From positions 143,656,501-143,720,500 of the forward strand of contig NC_091727.1 in NCBI RefSeq assembly GCF_042477335.2: a DNA stretch of 64,000 nucleotides. Direction: 5' to 3'. A program made the translations under genes and the position numbers. The notes beneath the pieces were generated by a model. That model saw only the letters and a program-made list of their open reading frames with translations. It had not been told where the DNA came from and made no database searches. How positions within the stretch are numbered: the first letter of the stretch is position 1; each line of letters opens with the position of its first letter. Shown one piece after another: positions 57,780 to 64,000 of the stretch. Source of the DNA: Ovis canadensis. Taxonomy: Eukaryota > Chordata > Mammalia > Artiodactyla > Bovidae.

Positions 57780-58737
57780 ATGAAAAGGCAGAGAAATATG
57801 CAACAGGTAAAGGAACAAGATAAATGCCCACCAAACCAAAAAAAAAAAAAAGATGAAGAGATAGGGAATCTATCTGAACAATAATTCTGAAAAATGATAG
57901 TGAAAATGATCCAAAATCTTGAAAACAAAATGAAGTTACAGATAAATAGCCTGGAGACAAGGATATAGAAGATGCAAGAAATGTTTAACAAGGACCTAGA
58001 AGAAATAAAAAAACAATCAATATATAATGAATAATGCAATAAATGAGATAAAAATCACTCTAGAGGGAACCAACCATAGAATAACGGAGGCAGAAGATAG
58101 GATAAGTGAGGTAGAAGATAGAATAGTAGAAATAAATGAAGCAGAGAGTAAGAAAGAAAAAAGAATCAAAAGAAATGAGGACAAGCAGAGACCTCTGGGA
58201 CAATGTTAAGCGACTCAACATTCGAATCATAGGAGTCCCAGAAGAAGACAAAAAGAAAGACCATGAGAAAATACTTGAGGAGATAATAGTTGAAAACTTC
58301 CCTAAAATGGGGAAGGAAACAGTCACCCAAGTCCAAGAAAAATAGAGAGTTCCAAACAGGATAAACCCAAGGGGAAACACCACAAGACACATATTAATCA
58401 TATTAACAAAGATCAAACACAAAGAACAGATATTAAAAGCAGCAAGGTAACAACAAAAAATAACACTCAAGGAGATTCCCATAATGATAACAGCTGATCT
58501 TTCAATAGAAACTCTTCAGGCCAGAAGGGAATGGCAACACATACTTAAAGTGATGAAAGAAAATAACCTGCAGCCCAGATTATTGTACCCAGCAAGGATC
58601 TCATTCAATTATGAAGGAGAAATCAAAAGCTTTACAGACAAGCAAAAGTTGAGAGAATTCAGCACCACAAAACCAGCTCTCCAACAAATACTAAAGTATC
58701 TTTTCTAGACAGGAAACACAGAAAGGATGTATAAAGT
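57780..58737 (+). pseudogene. L1 ORF1 remnant
   Basis: Starts ATG at 57780 (MKRQRNMQQVKEQ), followed by a coiled-coil stretch near 58027-58209 (EAEDRISEVEDRIVEINEAE), the RNA-binding region near 58136-58345 (LNIRIIGVPEED), and a C-terminal part at 58484-58708 (LRPRLLYPAR-like, KLREFSTTKPALQ). Stops and frameshifts, including one after 57884, break it. Spacing to ORF2 (about 20 bp) is as in other L1s. Confidence 0.85.
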
Positions 58738-58759
58738 TGAACCGAAAACAATAAAGTAA

Positions 58760-59503
58760 ATGGCAACGGGATCATACTTATCAATAATTACCTTAAATGT
58801 AAATGGGTTGAATGCCCCAACCAAAAGACAAATATTGGCTGAATGGATACAAAAACAGGAGCCCTATATATGTTCTCGACAAGAGACGCACCTTGAAACA
58901 ACGGACACATACGGACTGAAAGTGAAGGGCTGGAAAAAGATATTCCACTCAAATAGAGACCAAAAGAAAGCAGGAGTAGCAATACTCATGTCAGATAAAA
59001 TAGACTTTAAAACAAAGGCTGTGAAAAGAGACAAAGAAGGACACTACATCATGATCAAAGGATTAATCCAAGAAGAAGATATAATAATTATAAATATATA
59101 TGCACCCAACATAGGAGCACCACAATATGTAAAACAAATGCTAACTATGAAAGGGGAAATTAACAATAACACAATAACATTGGGAGATTTTAATACACCA
59201 CTCAAACCTATGGACAGATCAACTAAACAGAAAATTAACAAGGAAACACAAACTTTAAATGATACAAAAGACCAGTTAGACCTAATTGATATCTATAGGA
59301 CATTTCACCCTGAAACAATGAATTTCACTTTTTTCTCAAGTGCACACGGAACCTTCTCCAGAATAGATCTCATCCTGGGCCATAAATCTAGCCTTGGTAA
59401 ATTCAAAAAAACTGAAGTCATCTCAAGCATCTTTTCTAACCACAATGCAATAAGATTAGATGTCAATTACAGGAGAAAAACTATTAAAAATTCCAACTTA
59501 TAG
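58760..59503 (+). pseudogene. L1 ORF2 endonuclease domain, open for 247 codons
   Basis: The ORF2 N-terminus is intact from MATGSYL. It shows the APE-like endonuclease residues: N13 in TLNVNG, E42 in QETHLE, Y114 in NIYAPN, D143 and N145 in GDFN, D203 in SRID and H228. The SDH motif near the end reads SNH: the catalytic aspartate at position 227 is Asn (AAC, 59438-59440). A TAG at 59501-59503 ends the frame before the RT. Confidence 0.9.
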
Positions 59504-59709
59504 AGGCTGAACAACACACTGGTGAACAACCAACAAATCACAGAAGAAATCAAAAAAGAAATCAATATTATGCATAGAAATGAGTGAAAAGGAAAACACA
59601 ATAACCCAAACATATGGGGCACTGTAAAACCTAATGGGAAGGTTCATAGCAATACAGGCTTACCTCAAGAAACAAGAAAAAAGTCAAATAAATAACCTAA
59701 CTCTGACCC

Positions 59710-59866
59710 AGAGGGATGGTATGGGGAGGGAGGTGGAAGGGGGCTTAAGGATGGGGAACACGTGTACACCTGTGGTGGATTCATGTTGGTGTATGGCAAA
59801 ACCAATACAAATATTGCAAAGTAATTAGCCTCCAATTAAAATAAATACATTTATATTTGAAAAAAT
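59710..59866 (+). mobile_element. Short L1 3'-end insertion in ORF2
   Basis: GACCCAGAGGGATGGTATGG to CCTCCAATTAAAATAAATAC: the last 150 bp of L1, 5'-truncated, same orientation as the host. Confidence 0.85.
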
Positions 59867-61815
59867 GACCCAATTCTACACCTAAAGCAACCAGAAAAGG
59901 AAGAAATTAAGAACCCCAGGGTGAGAAGAAGGAAGGAAATGTTAAAAATTGGGGCATAATTAAATGCAAAAGAAACAAAAGAGACCATAGCAAAAATAGC
60001 AAAGCTAAAAGCTGGTTCTTTGAGAAGATAAATAAAATTGACAAACCATTAGCTAGACTCATCAATAAACAAAGAGAAAAAATCAAATCAACAAATTAGA
60101 AATGAAAATGGAGAAATCACAACAGACAACAGAGAAATATAAAGCATCATAAGAAACTACTATCAGCAAATATATGCCAATAAAACAGACAACTTGGAAG
60201 AAATGGACAAATTCTTAGAAAAGTACAACTTTCCAAAACTGAACAAGGAAGAAATACAAAACCTTAACAGACCCATCACAAGCACGGAAACTGAAACTGT
60301 AATCAGAAATCTTCCAAGAAACAATAGCCCAGGACCGCTCGGCTTCACAGCTGAATTCTACCAAAAATTTAGAGAAGAGGTAACACGTATCCTACTCAAA
60401 CTCTTCCAGAACATTGCAGAGGAAGGTAAACTTCCAAACTAATTCTATAAGGCCACCATTTCTCTAATACCACAACCAGACAAAGACAACACAAAAAGAA
60501 AACTACAGGCCAATATCACTGATGAACATAGATGCAAAGATCCTTAACAAAATTCTAGGAAAAAGAATCCAACAACATATTAAAAAGATCATACATCATG
60601 ACCAAGTGGGCTTTATCCCAGGGATTGCAAGGATTCTTCAATATCTGCAAATCATTCAATGTAATACACAACATTAACAAATTGAAAGAAAAAAAAACAT
60701 ATGATTATCTCAATAGATGCAGAGAAAGCCTTTGAAAAAATTCAACATCCATTTATGACAAAAACCCTCCAGAAAGTAAGAATAGAGGGAACATACCTCA
60801 ACATAATAAAAGTTATATATGACAAACCCACAGCAAACATCATCCTCAATAGTGAAAAACTGAAATCATTTCCCCTAAAGTCAGGAGCAAAGCAAGGGTG
60901 CCCACTCTCACCACTACTATTCAACATAGTTTTGGTCATAGCAATCAGAGCATAAAAAGAAATAAAAAGGAATCCAGACCAGAAAAGAATAAGTAAAATT
61001 CTCACTGTTTGCAGATGACATGATCCTCTACATAGAAAACCTTAAAGACTCCACCAGAAAATTACTAGAGGTAATCAATGAATATAGTAAAGTTGCAGGA
61101 TATAAAATCAACATGCAGAAATCCCTTGCATTCCTATACACTAACTTGAGAAAACAAAAAGAGAAATTAAGGAAACAATTTCATTCACCATTGCAACAAA
61201 AAGAATAAAATACTTAGGAATAAATCTACCTAAAGAAACAAAAGATCTATATATAGAATACTATAAAACACTGATGAAAGAAATCAAAGTTGATACAAAT
61301 AGGTGGGGAAATATACCATGTTCGTGGATTGGAAGAATCAATATAGTAAAAATGAGTATACTACCCAAAGCAATCTATAGATTCAATTCAATCCCTATCA
61401 AGTTAGCAATGGTATTTTCCACAGAACTCGAACAAATAATTTCACAGTTTGTACGGAAATACCAAAAAAAAAAAAAAAAAAAAAAAAAACAACACTCAAA
61501 TAGCCAAAAGAAGCTTGAAAAAGAAGAATGGAACTGGAGGAATCAACCTACCTGACTTTGGGCTATACTATGGTCATCAAGACAGTATGGTACTGGCACG
61601 AAGACAGAAACATAGATCAGTGGAACAAAATAGAAAGCCCAGAGATAAATCCACACACATATGGACATCTTATCTTTGACAAAGGAGGCAAGAATATACG
61701 ATGGATAAAAGACAATCTCTTTAACAAGTGGTGTTGGGGAAACTGGTCAACCACTTGTAAAAGAATGAAAGTAGAAGACTTTCTAACAACATACACAAAA
61801 ATAAATTCAAAATAG

Positions 61816-62277
61816 ACTGGTGATTCGTTTCATATATGATATTATACATGTTTCAATGTCATTCTCCAAAATCATCCCACCCTCTCCCTCTCCCACAGAG
61901 TCCGAAAGACCGTTCTATACATCTGTGTCTCTTTTGCTGTCACACATACAGGATTATCATTACCATCTTTCTAAATTCCGTATATATGTGTTAGTATACT
62001 GTATTAGTGTTTTTCTTTCTGGCTTGCTTCACTCTGTATAATAGGCTCCAGTTTCATCCACCTCATTAGAACTGATTCACATGTATTCTTTTTAATGCCT
62101 GAGTAATACTCCATTGTGTATATGTACCACAGCTTTCTTATCCATTCCTCTGCTGATGGACATATAGGTTGTATACCTGTGGTGGATTCATGTTGATGTA
62201 TGGCAAAACCAATACAATATTAATTAACCTCCAATTAAAATAAATAAATGTATATATAAAAAAAGTTTGGTGGAAAA
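61816..62277 (+). mobile_element. 5'-inverted short L1 in ORF2
   Basis: Bases 61816-62170 are antisense L1 (3' UTR back to the ORF2 end); from about 62171 the sense L1 terminus follows (TATACCTGTGGTGGATTCAT). The flanks, AAATAAATTCAAAATAG before and AAATGAATACAAAATGG after, look like a diverged target duplication. About 110 bp of 3' UTR is missing at the inversion point. Confidence 0.85.
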
Positions 62278-62413
62278 AAATGAATACAAAATGGATTAAA
62301 GATCTAAACCTAAGCCAATAAACTATAAAACTCCTACAGGAAAACATAGAGAAAACACTCTCTGACAAAAATCACAGCAGGATCCTCTATGACCTACCTC
62401 CCAGAGTAATGGA

Positions 62414-62510
62414 AATACTTGTGGTGGATTCATGTTGATGTATGGCAAAACCAATACAATATTGTAAAGTAATTCACCTCCAATTAAAGTAAATAAATTT
62501 ATATTAAAAA
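62414..62510 (+). mobile_element. Short L1 3'-end insertion in ORF2
   Basis: CTTGTGGTGGATTCATGTTG to AAGTAAATAAATTTATATT interrupts the ORF2 C-terminal coding region, whose sequence resumes at AGCAAAAATAAACAAATGGG. Confidence 0.85.
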
Positions 62511-63714
62511 GCAAAAATAAACAAATGGGACCTAATTAAACGTAAAAGCTTTTGCAAAAGGAAGGAAACTATAAGCAAGGTGAAAAGACAGCCTTCAGAA
62601 TGAGAGGAAATAATAGAAAATGAAGCAACCGACAAATAATTAATCTCAAAAATATACAAGCAACTCCTGCAGCTCAATTCCAGAAAAATAAAAGACCCAA
62701 TCAAAAAATGGGCCAAAGAACTAAATAGACATTTCTCCAAAGAAGACATACAGATGGCTAACAAAGACATGAAAAGATGCTCAATATCACTCATTATTAG
62801 AGAAAAGCAACTCAAAACCACAATGAGGTACCATTTCACGCTAGTCAGAATTGCTGCTATCCAAATGTCTACAAGCGATAAATGCTGGAGAGGGTGTGGA
62901 GAAAAGGGAACCTTCTTACACTGTTGGAGGGAATGCAAACTAGTATAGCCACTATGGAGAAAATTGTGGAGATTCCTTAAAAAAACTGGAGATAGAACTG
63001 CCATATGACCCAGCAATCCCAGTGCTGGGCATACTCACCAAAGAAACCAGAATTGAAAGAGACACGTGTACCCCAATGTTCATTGCAGCACTGTTTCTAA
63101 CAGCAGGTCATAGAAGCAACCTAGATGTCCATCGGCAGACGAATGTATAAGAAAACTGTGGTACATATACACAATGGAATATTACTCAGCCATTAAAAAG
63201 AATACATTTGAATCAGTTCTAATGACGTGGATGAAACTGGAGCCTAATATATAGAGTGAATTAAGCCAGAAAGAAAAATATCAATACAGTATACTAACAC
63301 ATACATATGTAATTTAGAAAGATAATAACCATAGCTTTATATGTGAGACAGCAAATGAGATACCGATATATAGAACAGTGTTTTGAACTCTGTGGAAGAG
63401 GTCGAGGGTGGGATGATTTGGGAGAATGGCATGGAAACATGTATATTATCACATGTGAAATGGATCACCAGTCCAGGTTTCATGCATGAGACAGGGTGCT
63501 CAGGTCTCATGCACTGGGATGACCCAGAGGGATGGGATGGCAAGGTAGGTGGGAGGGGGTTTCAGGATGGGGAACACATGTAAACCCGTGGCCAATTCAT
63601 GTCAACGTATGGCAAACCACTACAATATTTTAAAGTATTTATCCTCCAGTTAAAACGAATAAATTTATTAAAATTAAATTAATTAAAAAAATAAAATAAA
63701 ATACAAAATACTGG

Positions 63715-64000
63715 ATAAATGTTCACATGCATAATGTTTGTCTGAGGTAAATCAGAATTCATTGAAAATTGTATTCAAATAACATGCAATACTTAATCCC
63801 AAATGGTTAATCCATAACTACCTATAATTTGGATAATAGTTCACAAATGTTGTAACAGGAGTAAGAATATTGCCACTAGAAGAAGTTTTCATGGTTTCTG
63901 CCACATTTGAATCAATTTATTCAAAGTTACTTTAGCATAAATGTTTTCACATTTGTTTCCTTATATACTTTGACATTTCCAAATCCTTGCCTAGAATAAC
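63715..64000. other. PCDH11X intron, no feature recognised
   Basis: A/T-rich sequence to the window edge, without a nameable repeat. Confidence 0.5.

Larger units (their letters stand above)
59504..63290 (+). pseudogene. L1 ORF2 RT and C-terminal remnants
   Basis: Separate frames carry RT segments: [14 protein letters not shown] near 60881-60930 and the FADD catalytic motif at 61008-61019 in a different frame. The C-terminal cysteine-rich [18 protein letters not shown] lies near 62883-62940. A poly(A) run of about 26 at 61463-61488 and three L1-derived insertions disrupt it. Confidence 0.88.
54990..63697 (+). mobile_element. Full-length L1 LINE with perfect target duplication
   Basis: 8.7 kb bounded by the exact 17-bp duplication AAAATACAAAATACTGG (54973-54989 and 63698-63714). 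Order: 5' UTR (54990-57779), ORF1 (57780-58737), ORF2 (58760 to about 63290), 3' UTR and A-rich tail. Secondary insertions: BOV-A2 at 56632-56900, L1 tails near 59710-59866 and 62414-62510, and a 5'-inverted L1 at 61816-62277. Both ORFs are broken. It lies antisense to PCDH11X transcription within the intron. Confidence 0.95.

Noticed and set aside
1..64000. A novel multi-gene system (defence, secretion, biosynthesis)
   Set aside because: Mammalian intergenic and intronic DNA made of retroelements plus one known gene end. Nothing suggests co-operating genes.

Overview
The window is ruminant (bovid) nuclear DNA. It is packed with repeats found in that lineage: BovB (RTE-clade) LINEs, bovine-type L1 LINEs, tRNA-derived Bov-tA SINEs and dimeric BOV-A2 SINEs. 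By my boundaries about 45 of the 64 kb is recognisable transposable element. The only host gene I can support is the 3' end of PCDH11X on the minus strand: one terminal coding exon (46874-47550) and a repeat-free 3' UTR of about 4.4 kb ending near 42510. This places the window on the X chromosome by established mammalian gene content (inference). Everything right of 47550 is then PCDH11X intron, and everything left of about 42500 is downstream intergenic DNA.

Layout: 1-1063 BovB fragment; 1064-13000 an antisense, nearly full-length L1 carrying a BovB (8332-12401), which itself carries a class II solo LTR (9839-11124); 13001-13440 BovB tail; 13441-18904 mostly single-copy DNA with one LTR (16074-16833) and two SINEs; 18905-22960 an old L1 carrying a 5'-inverted BovB; 24752-27833 a BovB with a second BovB inside it in the opposite direction; 28617-35699 an ancient ERVL-type LTR split by a gammaretrovirus-like provirus (28682-35253) with two LTRs, a proline-tRNA-type primer site and ruined genes; 36944-37800 an old LTR-like element; 39505-41923 a SINE split by an L1 that carries a BOV-A2 and a 5'-inverted L1; 42510-47550 PCDH11X 3' UTR and last exon; 48896-54140 decayed L1, BovB and SINE pieces; 54990-63697 a full-length sense L1 with a perfect 17-bp target-site duplication and several insertions of its own.

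No operon, CRISPR array, RNA gene or new defence-type system is present. The points most worth a second look are a sense-strand reading frame shared by the 5' UTRs of the two L1 copies, a BovB with a clean 5' inversion, variable L1 5' UTR monomer number, the nested insertions dated relative to each other by target duplications, and the 12-residue repeat array in the PCDH11X tail. Every transposon gene I examined carries frameshifts, stops or insertions, so none looks autonomous.
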